Of a DNA stretch of 64,000 bases, positions 17,108 through 26,083 are shown one piece after another. The stretch's first letter is position 1, and every line of letters begins with the position of its first letter. A program made the position numbers and the translations under genes. The notes under the pieces are model-generated. The model was not told the origin of the DNA, ran no database searches, and saw only the letters and a list, made by a program, of their open reading frames with translations. Source of the stretch: Allonocardiopsis opalescens (lineage in GTDB: Bacteria > Actinomycetota > Actinomycetes > Streptosporangiales > Streptosporangiaceae); assembly GCF_003002095.1 (NCBI RefSeq), contig NZ_PVZC01000001.1:248001-312000 (forward strand), written 5' to 3'.

Positions 17108-18880
17108 TCAGCCGCGCAGTTCGCGGGTGCTGTCGGGGAGGCGGACGGTGGCGCCGGAGCGGTCCATCAGCTCCAGCAGCGGCACCGCCACCCGGCGGCT
17201 GGTGCCCAGGGCCTGCCGGGCCGCGCTCAGCGTGAAGGGCTGCGGCAGCGCGCGCAGCAGCTCGCGGGCGCGCTCCTGCGCGCCCGGCAGCAGCACCACC
17301 CCGGGGGCGATCCGCAGCAGCCGCCCGGCCCGCACCGCCGCCGCGATCTCGCGCGAGCCCAGGCCCAGCTCGGCCAGCCGGTCGGCCTCGGGGGCGGTGA
17401 AGGGCTTGGCGGTCAGCTCCTCGGTCAGCTCGCGCAGCGCCAGCTCCACCCGGGGCGGCAGCCCCGGTTCGGCGCCCGGCGGCAGCACGCGCCCGTCGGC
17501 CGCGCTCAGCCCGGCCGCCGCCACCAGCGCGTCCACCAGCCGGATGTCGGGCAGGTCGAACCACTGGCGCACGGTCTCGGCCGGGACGCCCGGCTCCAGC
17601 GGGTGCGCGGCCTGCCACTCCGCCACTTGCGGGCCCACCTGTTCGCGCAGCCCGGCCCAGTGGGCGGGGTCGGCGTGGAAGCCGCCGGGCAGCGGCTCCC
17701 CGGACGCGGGCAGGCCCATCGCGGCGAGTTCGCCCGCGCGCAGCACGCCGCGGTGGCGCAGCTGGAGGCGGGCGGCGCGCTCGGCGGCGTCCTCGGCGTC
17801 GATCAGCTCGTCCAGTTCGGCGGCGCGGCCCCGGCCCGCGCCGCGCCGGCGCAGCTCGGGCGGGGCGACGTCCAGCACCACCACACCCGAGGCGATGCGG
17901 TGCCGCCCCGGGTCGCGCAGCAGCGCCCGGTCGCCCACCCGCAGCGGCAGCGGCCGGGACAGCCGCAGCCGCGCCGTCTCCACCTCCAGCGGCCGCACCC
18001 GCACCGGCACCGCGGCCGAACCGGTGTGCAGCACCAGCTCTGACGGCAGGTCCTCGGCCGGGTCGCCGCGCAGCGCCACGTCGACCACCCCGGTGGCCTG
18101 CCAGGCGCCCGGGGTGAGCAGGGCGTCGCCGCGGCCGATCCCCGACCGCTCGACCCCGCGCAGGTTCACCGCGACCCGCGCCACCCCCGGCGCCTCGTCC
18201 ACGGCGCGGCCCAGGCTCTGCAGGCCGCGCACCCGCACCTGCCGCCCGGCCGAAGTGACCAGGGTGTCGCCGCGCCGCAGGGTGCCCTCGGCCAGTGTGC
18301 CGGTCACCACGGTGCCGGCGCCGCCGATGGTGAACGAGCGGTCGACCCACAGCCGCACGTCGGCGGCAGCGTCGGGGATCGGCAGCCGCCCGGCCAGCGC
18401 GGCCAGCTGCGAGCGGAGCGCGTCCATGCCCTGCCCGGTGGCGGCGCTCACCGCCACGGCCGGGGCGCCGCGCAGCGAGGTGCCGGCCAGCGCCGCCAGC
18501 GCCTCCTCGCGGGCCGGCCCCGGCTCGGCCAGGTCGCAGCGGGTGACCACCAGCAGACCGTGCCGCACCTCCAGGGCGTCCAGTGCGGCCAGGTGCTCGG
18601 CCGACTGCGGCATCCAGCCCTCGTCGGCCGCCACGACCACCAGCGCGGCCGGCACCGGGCCGATCCCGGCCAGCATGTTCGGCACGAAGCGCTCGTGGCC
18701 CGGCACGTCCACGAAGGCCAGCACCTCGCCGGCGGGCAGGGTGGTCCAGGCGAAGCCGAGGTCGATGGTGAGCCCGCGGCGCCGCTCCTCGGCCCAGCGG
18801 TCGGGCTCCATACCGGTGAGCGCGCGGATCAGGGTGGACTTGCCGTGGTCGACGTGCCCGGCGGTGGCGATCACGTGCAC
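17108..18880 (-). CDS. selB: selenocysteine-specific elongation factor SelB
   Basis: A 590-residue translational GTPase that delivers Sec-tRNA(Sec) to UGA codons marked by a SECIS hairpin. The G domain has GHVDHGKST (residues 8-16), DVPGHE (58-63) and TRCD (113-116) in place of NKxD. EF-Tu-like beta-barrel domains follow to about residue 340. A C-terminal region of four winged helices (about 370-590) binds the mRNA hairpin. GTG 18880 gives the family N-terminus VHVIATAGHVDHG; a second GTG at 18874 overlaps the selA stop as GTGA. It lies between selA and fdoG, 62 nt before its substrate message. Confidence 0.93.
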   Translation of the reverse strand: MHVIATAGHVDHGKSTLIRALTGMEPDRWAEERRRGLTIDLGFAWTTLPAGEVLAFVDVPGHERFVPNMLAGIGPVPAALVVVAADEGWMPQSAEHLAALDALEVRHGLLVVTRCDLAEPGPAREEALAALAGTSLRGAPAVAVSAATGQGMDALRSQLAALAGRLPIPDAAADVRLWVDRSFTIGGAGTVVTGTLAEGTLRRGDTLVTSAGRQVRVRGLQSLGRAVDEAPGVARVAVNLRGVERSGIGRGDALLTPGAWQATGVVDVALRGDPAEDLPSELVLHTGSAAVPVRVRPLEVETARLRLSRPLPLRVGDRALLRDPGRHRIASGVVVLDVAPPELRRRGAGRGRAAELDELIDAEDAAERAARLQLRHRGVLRAGELAAMGLPASGEPLPGGFHADPAHWAGLREQVGPQVAEWQAAHPLEPGVPAETVRQWFDLPDIRLVDALVAAAGLSAADGRVLPPGAEPGLPPRVELALRELTEELTAKPFTAPEADRLAELGLGSREIAAAVRAGRLLRIAPGVVLLPGAQERARELLRALPQPFTLSAARQALGTSRRVAVPLLELMDRSGATVRLPDSTRELRG

Positions 18881-20220
18881 GGCGCGTCCCCCTCGGCCGG
18901 CGCACCGGCCGCGGCCGCGCGCACGGCGGCGGCCAGCCGGGCGTCCTGGGCGGCCTCGACGGTGCGCAGGTCCAGCAGGCAGCGGCCGGCCTCGATCCGG
19001 CCGACCACCGGCGGCCGCCCGGTGCGCAGCGCGGCGGCGAAGCGCTCCGGCAGCGCCACGGCCGCGCTGGGCAGCTCCACCCCGGGCGCGCCGCCGCCGC
19101 CGACCACCGCTCGCGAGGGCACCGCCTCGGCCGGGATCCCGTCGGCGGCCAGCCCGGCGGCGAGGGCCCGCGCCCGCTCCACCAGCTCCGCCTCGCCGCG
19201 CTCCAGCGCCGCCACCACCGGCGGCACCGGGCCGCGCACCGTCGCCTCCAGCGCGGCCAGGGTGAGCTTGTCCACCCGCAGCGCCCGCGCCACCGGGTGG
19301 CGGCGCAGCCGCTCGACCAGCTCCGCCTCGCCGAGCAGCAGGCCGGCCTGCGGGCCGCCCAGCAGCTTGTCGCCGCTCGCGGTGACCAGGGCCGCGCCCT
19401 CGCGCAGCGCGGTGGCGGCGTCGGGCTCGCCGGGCAGCAGCGGGTGCGGGCGCAGCAGCCCCGAGCCCACGTCGTGGACGACCGGCGGGCCCAGGGTGGC
19501 CAGCTCGGCGGTGCCGACACCGGAGGTGAAGCCGGTGACCTCGAAGTTCGACGGGTGCACCTTGAGGATGAAGCCGGTGTCGGGCCCCAGCGCGGCCCGG
19601 TAGTCGTCCAGGTGCGTCCGGTTGGTGGTGCCCACCTCGCGCAGCCGGGCGCCGGTGGCGGCCAGCAGTTCGGGGATCCGGAAGCCGTCGCCGATCTCCA
19701 CCAGCTCGCCGCGGCTGATCACGATCTCGCGCCCGGGCGCCAGCACCAGCGCGCACAGCAGCAGCGCGGCGGCGTTGTTGTTCACCACGTGCACGCCGCC
19801 GGCCTCGGGGACCCGCTCGGCCAGCGCGGCCAGCGCCCCCCGGCCCCGGCGGGCCCGCGCCCCGGTGGCCAGGTCGAACTCCACGTCGGTGCTGCCGGCG
19901 GCGGTGAGCAGCGCGGTGCGCGCGGCCTCCGACAGGGCGGCGCGGCCCAGGTTGGTGTGCACGATCACGCCGGAGGCGTTGACGACCTCGCTCAGCCGGG
20001 CGGCCGAACCGGGCAGCGCCGCCAGCGCCGCCTCGGCCACCCGCTCCGGCGGCAGGGCGCCGGCGCGGGCGCGGTCCTGGGCGGCGGCTATCGCCGCCTT
20101 GACCACCGGGCGGCCCAGGGCGGGCAGCGCCGCCGCGAACCTCGGATCGGCGAGCAGCGCGTCGGTGCGGGGTATCCGGCGGCGCGGGTCGGAGTCCGCG
20201 TCGGACATCGGCTCGGACAT
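18871..20220 (-). CDS. selA: L-seryl-tRNA(Sec) selenium transferase SelA
   Basis: A 449-residue PLP enzyme of the aspartate-aminotransferase fold. It converts Ser-tRNA(Sec) to Sec-tRNA(Sec) using selenophosphate. Lys285 in TASGDKLLGGPQAG is the PLP lysine. VNASGVIVHTNLGRA and EVGTTNRTHLDDY are SelA signatures. The start is ATG 20220 (MSEPM), with ATG 20208 possible; the frame stays open into selC, which sets the limit. It overlaps selB by 10 nt and lies 41 nt downstream of the tRNA gene, making a compact selC-selA-selB unit. selD is not in the window. Confidence 0.93.
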   Translation of the reverse strand: MSEPMSDADSDPRRRIPRTDALLADPRFAAALPALGRPVVKAAIAAAQDRARAGALPPERVAEAALAALPGSAARLSEVVNASGVIVHTNLGRAALSEAARTALLTAAGSTDVEFDLATGARARRGRGALAALAERVPEAGGVHVVNNNAAALLLCALVLAPGREIVISRGELVEIGDGFRIPELLAATGARLREVGTTNRTHLDDYRAALGPDTGFILKVHPSNFEVTGFTSGVGTAELATLGPPVVHDVGSGLLRPHPLLPGEPDAATALREGAALVTASGDKLLGGPQAGLLLGEAELVERLRRHPVARALRVDKLTLAALEATVRGPVPPVVAALERGEAELVERARALAAGLAADGIPAEAVPSRAVVGGGGAPGVELPSAAVALPERFAAALRTGRPPVVGRIEAGRCLLDLRTVEAAQDARLAAAVRAAAAGAPAEGDAPCT

Positions 20221-20261
20221 CGCGTCGGTGCTCGCCACCTTTCGGCCGCTCCACGCAGACG

Positions 20262-20356
20262 TGGCGGAGGCGGACGGGAATCGAACCCGCCAGCGACAGA
20301 TACTGCCGCTCAACGGCTTTGAAGGCCGCGCCGGCCACCAGGTCGGATACGCCTCC
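20262..20356 (-). tRNA. selC: tRNA-Sec (anticodon UCA), with encoded CCA
   Basis: A 95-nt tRNA of the special selenocysteine type. The acceptor GGAGGCG pairs with CGCCTCC, then discriminator G and an encoded CCA (20264-20262). The anticodon loop is CTTCAAA (anticodon TCA) on a 5-bp stem. The T arm has loop TTCGATT. The D stem is six pairs long with one mismatch. The variable arm is a 7-bp hairpin (AGCGGCA/TGTCGCT). The eighth acceptor position (T8) is unpaired with C, slightly off the usual 8-bp acceptor. Length and arms match E. coli selC. Confidence 0.95.
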
Positions 20357-20492
20357 CCGGCCGCGTCTACAGTATCCGCCATCGTAGTGGAGGATTCGGC
20401 TGCATCCCGGCATCTACCGCCCGAGTCGTCTTCGGCGCCGCGCCCGGCTACTGTTCGGGCTCCGGGACACCAACGCGCACACGGGGTCGGAT

Positions 20493-21206
20493 GTGGATAC
20501 GGATACCTCCTTCTTGGACGTCTGGAACGACGTGGTCAGCGTACAGAGCGCGCCGCCGTCCTACCTGGTGCTCGCCACCGCCCTCGCCGGCCTGGCCGTG
20601 GTCGCCTTCACCCCCGCCTGGCGGCTGGCCCGCAATGTCGTCACCATCGCCCACGAGGGCGGGCACGCCCTGGTGGCGCTGCTGTCCGGGCGGCAGCTCT
20701 CCGGCATCCGGCTGCACTCCGACACCTCCGGGGTCACCGTCTCGCGCGGCAAGCCCACCGGGATCGGCATGGTGCTCACCGTCTTCGCCGGCTACGTCGC
20801 CCCGTCCCTGATCGGCTTCACCGGCGCCTTCCTGCTCACCAACGGCCGGATCACCGCGCTGCTGTGGATGACCATCGTGCTGCTCGCCCTGATGCTGGTG
20901 ATGATCCGCAACATCTACGGGGTGCTCTCGGTGGTCGGCACCGGCGCCCTCGTCTTCGGCGTGTCCTGGTACACCCCCGACGAGGTCCAGGCCGCCTTCG
21001 CCTACGCCTTCGTCTGGTTCCTGCTCTTCGCCGGCGTCCGCCCGGTCTTCGAACTCCAGCGCCAGCGCGCCGGCGGCCGCGCCCCCCAGTCCGACCCCGA
21101 CCAGCTCGCCCGCCTCACCCGCACCCCCGCCACCCTGTGGGTCGGCCTGTTCCTGCTGGTCAACATCGCCGCCCTACTGCTCGGCGGGCGCTGGCTGGCC
21201 TTCTGA
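20493..21206 (+). CDS. M50-like integral membrane metalloprotease
   Basis: A 237-residue polytopic membrane protein with about six helices. The zinc-binding HEGGH motif (residues 54-58, in VTIAHEGGHALVALLSGR) lies at the edge of the second hydrophobic segment, as in M50B-like peptidases. GTG 20493 is used; the ATG two bases upstream is in another frame. Such proteins are widespread in actinomycetes without a defined substrate. The gene faces away from selC and stands alone. Confidence 0.78.
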   Translation: MDTDTSFLDVWNDVVSVQSAPPSYLVLATALAGLAVVAFTPAWRLARNVVTIAHEGGHALVALLSGRQLSGIRLHSDTSGVTVSRGKPTGIGMVLTVFAGYVAPSLIGFTGAFLLTNGRITALLWMTIVLLALMLVMIRNIYGVLSVVGTGALVFGVSWYTPDEVQAAFAYAFVWFLLFAGVRPVFELQRQRAGGRAPQSDPDQLARLTRTPATLWVGLFLLVNIAALLLGGRWLAF

Positions 21207-21222
21207 GGAGCGTTCCAGCGGA

Positions 21223-22278
21223 TCAGGGCGACGGGCAGAGTTCCGCCTTCTTCAGGCGGACCAGGGCGGCTTCCACGTCGGCGCGACGGTACAAGCGACG
21301 CTTGCGCTCGCTCCAACCGTGAATGGCGTCGACCAGTGACGGAGGATCGAGTCGATCGTCGGTCCGGTCGGCGATGAGAAAGTGGAGTGTCGCCAGGAGT
21401 TCCAAGCCCTCGGGGTACTCATAACCCGATATGGCGGTTCTGACCTGCTTCCACGCTGTGTTGAAGGTGTTGTCGGCCGCGACCGTCTCATCGGCTGCCT
21501 CTGCGGAGGAGGATGGCACCTCGAGGTCGGCGCGGGCGCCGCCCGTACCATCGCCGTATCCGACCAGGTGGTGGCCTTCAAGGTCACTCAGTCGGCGGTT
21601 GAGTTCGGGGGAGAAGGGACCGTAGTGGTAGCGCACGAAGCGCAGACCGAGTCCGACTCCCGCGGCCTGCATCAGATAAACGACCTTCTGCGCCTCGACG
21701 AGGGATAGCCGGGGAGTCTCGGTCACCCCTGAGGTGAAGGCCGTGAAGGCATAGCGGTGCAGCGCGGCGATCAGCCGAGCCCGTGTCGGTGTCATCTCAG
21801 GACGTCGGGTGCGGACGGGCATGTCCGAAGGGGCGGGCGTGCCGGGTGCATAAAGCCGGACATCGGCATCGAGGTCAGCCAGCTTCTCAATGATCAACCG
21901 ACGTACCTGCGGCCAAGCCAGGCCGCCGTTGCCGCATCCGAGCGGAGGGATGGCGACGCTTCGGATCCGCTTCTCGGTGAGATGCCGGACCAGATCGTCC
22001 AAACCGGATCGGATGTCCTCCATACGGGACGGCTGCCGCCAGTGACGCTTGGTCGGGAAGTTCAGGATCCAGCGGCCGTCGCTCACGCGGATCGCAAGCA
22101 CGCGTCCTGGCCGCATGCGCCCGTCCTCACAGGCGCGGACGTACTCGGCGAAAATTTCCGGGAAGGCGCGCTTGAACTGGAGGGCTACACCCTTGCCCAT
22201 CACCCCGACCGTGTTGACGGTGTTGACGAGGGCTTCGGCGTCGTCTCGCAGCAGGTTGCCGCTCGTCTCGGTGATCAC
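21223..22278 (-). CDS. darG: DarG-like DNA ADP-ribosyl glycohydrolase antitoxin (macrodomain)
   Basis: A 351-residue antitoxin of the DarTG system. The N-terminal macrodomain (about 1-150) shows ALVNTVNTVGVMGKGVALQF and IPPLGCGNGGLAW, the two ADP-ribose-binding loops. It would remove ADP-ribose from thymidine in DNA. The C-terminal half (about 165-351, RLIAALHRYAFTAFTSG) is the helical domain that binds and blocks DarT. GTG start. It lies 66 nt after darT on the same strand. The gene is intact although darT has a stop codon. GC is lower and codon use less biased than neighbours, which suggests transfer. Confidence 0.88.
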   Translation of the reverse strand: MITETSGNLLRDDAEALVNTVNTVGVMGKGVALQFKRAFPEIFAEYVRACEDGRMRPGRVLAIRVSDGRWILNFPTKRHWRQPSRMEDIRSGLDDLVRHLTEKRIRSVAIPPLGCGNGGLAWPQVRRLIIEKLADLDADVRLYAPGTPAPSDMPVRTRRPEMTPTRARLIAALHRYAFTAFTSGVTETPRLSLVEAQKVVYLMQAAGVGLGLRFVRYHYGPFSPELNRRLSDLEGHHLVGYGDGTGGARADLEVPSSSAEAADETVAADNTFNTAWKQVRTAISGYEYPEGLELLATLHFLIADRTDDRLDPPSLVDAIHGWSERKRRLYRRADVEAALVRLKKAELCPSP

Positions 22279-22344
22279 AAGGGATTCCTCCTCTCCGCGT
22301 CGGGAGGGTCGGCGTACGCCGACCTGCCCTCGGAACCGCTCGCG

Positions 22345-22992
22345 CTACGAAAAGTACCAGTGGGCTCGGACGCCGATCGAGGGTCGGTGTGTCGTGTGGG
22401 CGGACACCATGCCGAGCACGGCGTCCGCTGTCGATGCGTTATGGGTGTAAACGTGTGAGAACGTCACCCACGGTACGGCTCCGTGTACGAGGAGTTCGGC
22501 CATTCGCCGCTGCTTTCGCCAGCCGTCATCTGCGGTATTCGCCCATGACCTGGCCTCCATCACTTCTCAGTCTATGTGTGTGGGAATGTCCATGGCTGCT
22601 GACGTGTACCGGGCCGTGGCGAGTGCGGCGTTTCGATCGGTCGCTACCCACGGAGTGCCGAGGGAAATGACGCGTGAGAGTCGCGTCACGAGGTAGACAA
22701 GTGGCTCCTGGCCGTGCTCGTAGCCCCGGACGCCGCCGCCGTGGATCCTGCGCAGCATCGGCGATCGTGCGGCGAAGTAGAACGGCACATAGTCGGCGAC
22801 GACACCGAATGGTTCGATCGGCACGTCGCGATGTCTGCGTCGCTGCTTGATGTCCGGTTCGCCGCAGTCGATGCTTATGTCCGGTTCACGGCTGCCCGCG
22901 AGGAGACCCTGAGCGATGATTCCAGGCAGGTTCTGCACGTGGGTGAAGTGCAGCAACCAGGGATTCTCGATGTCCATCATCCGAGTCGCCAC
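22345..22992 (-). pseudogene. darT: darT DNA ADP-ribosyltransferase toxin gene, interrupted by an in-frame TGA
   Basis: Intact, this would encode about 215 residues of DarT (DUF4433), which ADP-ribosylates thymidine on single-stranded DNA. The first part (22992-22570, 141 residues) has LLHFTHVQNLPGI, GVVADYVPFYFAARSPML and the GQEPLVYLV core. A TGA (22569-22567) follows THID. The same frame then resumes as EVMEARSWANTADDGWRK and RRMAELLVHGAVPW, with the expected catalytic Glu as residue 166 in AELLV. The family normally has IDW here, so TGG to TGA fits. The truncated product lacks the catalytic Glu. Sequencing error or readthrough would restore it. Confidence 0.85.
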
Positions 22993-23053
22993 TGTAACCG
23001 GCGTGGGGCACCTAGGCGTACGGGTCCGGCGAACGGTCGTCTAGGCCGCCGTC

Positions 23054-23389
23054 CTACTCCGCCGCCTCCGCCACGTCGGGGTGCACGGCGATGCGGCGGT
23101 CCAGGCCGGTCACCCGCAGCAGCCGGACCACCCAGGGCGAGGGGCGGGCCAGGGCGAGCGAGCCGCCGTCCTGCTCGGCCCGCTTGTGCGTCTCGATCAG
23201 GACGCGCAGGCCGCTTGAGTCGATGAAGGTGACGCCGGCCAGGTCGATGACCAGCCGGGGCTCGGGGGCGCCGAAGGCGGGCTCCAGCGACGACCTCAGC
23301 TGCGGCGCCGTGGCCACGTCGATCTCGCCGGTCAGCTCGATCACGGTGGCACGCCCCTCGTGCCGCCGCGTGTGACTCAACGCGTGCAT
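23054..23389 (-). CDS. STAS-domain anti-sigma factor antagonist
   Basis: A 111-residue single STAS domain like SpoIIAA/RsbV. The phosphorylatable serine is in VTFIDSSGLRVLI (about residues 54-66), after ATVIELTGEIDVATA. In partner switching the dephosphorylated form binds an anti-sigma kinase and frees the sigma factor. The gene follows, 81 nt downstream on the same strand, the RsbU-like phosphatase/kinase fusion that probably controls its phosphorylation. The sigma factor is not in this window. Confidence 0.9.
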   Translation of the reverse strand: MHALSHTRRHEGRATVIELTGEIDVATAPQLRSSLEPAFGAPEPRLVIDLAGVTFIDSSGLRVLIETHKRAEQDGGSLALARPSPWVVRLLRVTGLDRRIAVHPDVAEAAE

Positions 23390-23470
23390 GGCTTCCCCTC
23401 CTCCGCCGCCTCGGCGCGGGCCGGCCGCGCGGGCGCGGCCACCCTGACACGTGCCCAGCGGGCGGGCTTC

Positions 23471-25528
23471 TCACCCTTCGGGCAGAGACAGGCCCGGTGC
23501 GGCGAACTCGCACCAGACCGACTTGCCCGCCTCGGTGCGGCGCGCCCCCCACCGCTGGCCCAGCATGCCGACGATCTGCAGGCCCCGGCCGTTCTCCTCC
23601 AGGCTCTCCCTGGGCCGCTGCCTGGGGAGGTCGCCGTTGTTGTCGCGCACGTCCAGGTGGATCTGGCCGTTCTCGTGCCGCAGGTGCAGCTCCACCGGGC
23701 TGCCGGCGTGGCGCAGCGCGTTGGAGACCAGCTCGCTCACGACCAGCACGACGTCGTCCACGGTGGACTGCGGGATCGCCCACTCGCGCAGCGCCCCGGC
23801 GGTGAAGTCGCGGGCGTTGCCGGCCGAGGCGCGCTCGGCGGGCAGCTTCAGCACGCTGTGCCGGCGCCGCCCGGCGATCTCGGGGATGCGGAACAGCAGC
23901 AGCGCGGCGTCGTCGAGGTGGTGGCGCTGCGAGCGGAGCCGCTTGAGGACCCGGTCGCACTCGTCGTCCAGCTCGGTCCAGCTCTCGCCGAGCAGCGAGG
24001 CCAGGCTGTCGATACCGGTGTCGATGTCCTGGCCGGGGTCCTCGACCAGGCCGTCGGTGTACAGGGCGACGGTGGAGCCGATCGGCAGCCGGATCCGGCC
24101 CGCCACATAGGGGCCGGCCTGCACCCCCAGCGGCGCGCCCTTGGCGCTCTCCAGCCGCTCCACCGAGCCGTCGGGGCGGACCAGCAGCGGGGGGAGGTGG
24201 CCGGCGCTGGCGTACACCAGTTCGCGCTCGGTGGGGTCGTACACCGCGTACACGCAGGTGACGAACTGCTCGGGCGCGACCTCCTCGACCAGGTCGTCCA
24301 GCAGGCCCAGGATCTCGGTGGGCGGCAGGTCGAGCCGCGCGTAGGAGCGCACCGCCGTGCGCATCTGCCCCATCACCGCCGCGGCGCGCACCCCGCGCCC
24401 CATCACGTCGCCGATGATCAGCGCGGTGCGGCCCACCCCGAGCGGGATCACGTCGAACCAGTCGCCGCCCACCTCGGGCATGGTGTCGGCCTCGGCGCCC
24501 TGGCCGCCGTCGGCGCCCTCGTCGTCGTCCAGCTCGCGGGAGCCGGTGACGTAGCGGGTGGCGACCTCCAGGGTGCCGGGGTCGTGCGGCTCCTCCAGCA
24601 GCAGGCTGCGCTGGAGGGTGAGCGCGGTGTCGCGGATGTGCTGGCGGCTCTCGCGCAGCTCCTGCTGGGTGAGCATCTGGTCGGTGACGTCGACGGCCAC
24701 GGTCAGGATGGAGTCGACGTCGCCGGCCAGGGTGCGCAGCGGGTTGCAGACGAAGGTGAAGTACTCGCGGGTGTCGGGCGGCGCGCCGTGCGGCTTGACC
24801 TCGGTCTCGATGATCCGGGCCGGCAGGCCGGTGCCGAGCACCCGGTCCAGCAGCGGCAGCCAGCCCGACTCCACCGCGCCGGGGAAGGCCGACTTGCTGG
24901 GGGTGCCCTCGCGGGCCACCCCGAAGACGCGCTGGTGGGCGGCGTTGGCGTAGGCGAGCGCGTGGTTGGGGCCGCGGGTGATGGCCACCAGGCAGGGGGT
25001 GTCCTCGAAGCCGGCCAGCAGCCGGCTGTGCTCGTCGGCCTCCACCCGCAGGGTGATCTCGGTGAGCACCGACTCGGCGATGTCGGCCAGCGCCTCGATG
25101 TCGTCGCCGGTCCACTCGCGCGCCTCGTAGTCGCACACGCACAGGGTGCCCAGCACGTTGCCGGAGCGGTCGCGCAGCGGCACCCCGGCGTAGGCGCCGA
25201 TGCCGACCACGCTGGTGGCGGGGTTCTCGGCCAGTTCGGTGTCGGCGCGCAGGTCGTTGAGGAGCAGCGGGGCGTCCTGGGCCAGCACCCGGGAGCAGAA
25301 GCCCCAGGAGATGGGCATCGCCCGCATCGTCAGGCCCGAGCAGCCTTTGAAGAACTGGCTGTCGCGCTCGATGATGTTCACCAGGCCGATCGGGGCACCG
25401 AGAGTGCGCGCCGCCACCCGCGCCAGCCGGTCGAACGCGGGCGGGGTGGACGTGTCCAGCAGGCTGAGCCGGCGCAGGGCGTCCAGCCGGTCGGGATCGT
25501 CCAATCTTCGGTCCGAGTCAGCCGCCAT
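23471..25528 (-). CDS. GAF-PAS-PP2C (RsbU/SpoIIE) phosphatase fused to a serine kinase-like HATPase
   Basis: A 685-residue cytoplasmic regulator. GAF domain about 15-165 (GIGAYAGVPLRDRSGNVLGT). PAS domain about 175-300. PP2C/SpoIIE phosphatase about 330-555 with VGGDWFDV, IGDVMGRG, YTDGLVE and DDAALLLF. C-terminal HATPase_c about 565-685 with VSELVSNALRHAG and NGRGLQIVGMLG. It carries the phosphatase and anti-sigma kinase activities of a partner switch in one chain. The STAS gene just downstream is the likely substrate. The ligand for the GAF/PAS input is unknown. Confidence 0.88.
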   Translation of the reverse strand: MAADSDRRLDDPDRLDALRRLSLLDTSTPPAFDRLARVAARTLGAPIGLVNIIERDSQFFKGCSGLTMRAMPISWGFCSRVLAQDAPLLLNDLRADTELAENPATSVVGIGAYAGVPLRDRSGNVLGTLCVCDYEAREWTGDDIEALADIAESVLTEITLRVEADEHSRLLAGFEDTPCLVAITRGPNHALAYANAAHQRVFGVAREGTPSKSAFPGAVESGWLPLLDRVLGTGLPARIIETEVKPHGAPPDTREYFTFVCNPLRTLAGDVDSILTVAVDVTDQMLTQQELRESRQHIRDTALTLQRSLLLEEPHDPGTLEVATRYVTGSRELDDDEGADGGQGAEADTMPEVGGDWFDVIPLGVGRTALIIGDVMGRGVRAAAVMGQMRTAVRSYARLDLPPTEILGLLDDLVEEVAPEQFVTCVYAVYDPTERELVYASAGHLPPLLVRPDGSVERLESAKGAPLGVQAGPYVAGRIRLPIGSTVALYTDGLVEDPGQDIDTGIDSLASLLGESWTELDDECDRVLKRLRSQRHHLDDAALLLFRIPEIAGRRRHSVLKLPAERASAGNARDFTAGALREWAIPQSTVDDVVLVVSELVSNALRHAGSPVELHLRHENGQIHLDVRDNNGDLPRQRPRESLEENGRGLQIVGMLGQRWGARRTEAGKSVWCEFAAPGLSLPEG

Positions 25529-25753
25529 GGGTCGAATGTATACCTCATGCCGTTTCCGGTCCCCAGCCGCGCGGCCCCAGTTCGGTGACGACGCGTGCGC
25601 TCTGCGAACCCGGCCGGTGGGCGGCTTCCCGGCGGCTCCGCGGTGTCCGGGCGGAGCGGCGCCGGGCGGCGCGGAGGCCGGCCGCCGGGGCGGGCGGCGG
25701 CCCTCGCCCGCCCGAGCCGGCCGGCCGTTCGCCGCCCTCGCCGGACGCGGGCG

Positions 25754-26083
25754 CTAGTGCGCCGCCTCGTATTTGCGCACCACTTCGGCGGGAATCCGGC
25801 CGCGGTCATTCACCTGGATGCCCTGTTCCCGCGCCCAGCTGCGAATATCGGCGCTGCGTTCGCGGCTCGACGCGCCCCGGCTGCGCCGCCGGGGCCGGGC
25901 CGCCCCGACCTTCCTGCCGTGCTCCACGTAGGGCGCGAGCGAGTCGCGCAGCCGGCGGGCGTGGCCAGCGCAGAGGTCGATCTCGTATGTGCTGCCGTCC
26001 CAGCCGAAGGACACCGTTTCGTCCCCTTCGACCTCGGCGTCCTCCAGGTCGCACAGCAGCAGCACCTGGACTTTCTGTGCCAT
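25754..26083 (-). CDS. lsr2: Lsr2 nucleoid-associated protein
   Basis: A 109-residue H-NS-like xenogeneic silencer that bridges AT-rich DNA. The N-terminal dimerisation domain reads MAQKVQVLLLCDLEDAE and YEIDLCAGHARRLRDSLAPY. A basic linker (PRRRSRGASS) leads to the C-terminal DNA-binding domain with IRSWAREQGIQVNDRGRIPA, where the RGR motif enters the minor groove. ATG 26083 follows a good GAGGAG site; the longer frame is promoter DNA. LCD replaces the usual VDD near residue 11, a small departure. It may help silence the lower-GC darTG locus nearby. Confidence 0.92.
   Translation of the reverse strand: MAQKVQVLLLCDLEDAEVEGDETVSFGWDGSTYEIDLCAGHARRLRDSLAPYVEHGRKVGAARPRRRSRGASSRERSADIRSWAREQGIQVNDRGRIPAEVVRKYEAAH

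Noticed and set aside
22345-22992. UGA in darT as a second selenocysteine codon, since the Sec machinery is 2 kb away and a GGUC sequence lies 17 nt downstream
   Set aside because: The family has Trp, not Cys, at this position. The possible hairpin is only about 4 bp with a bulge. A TGG-to-TGA mutation is the simpler explanation.
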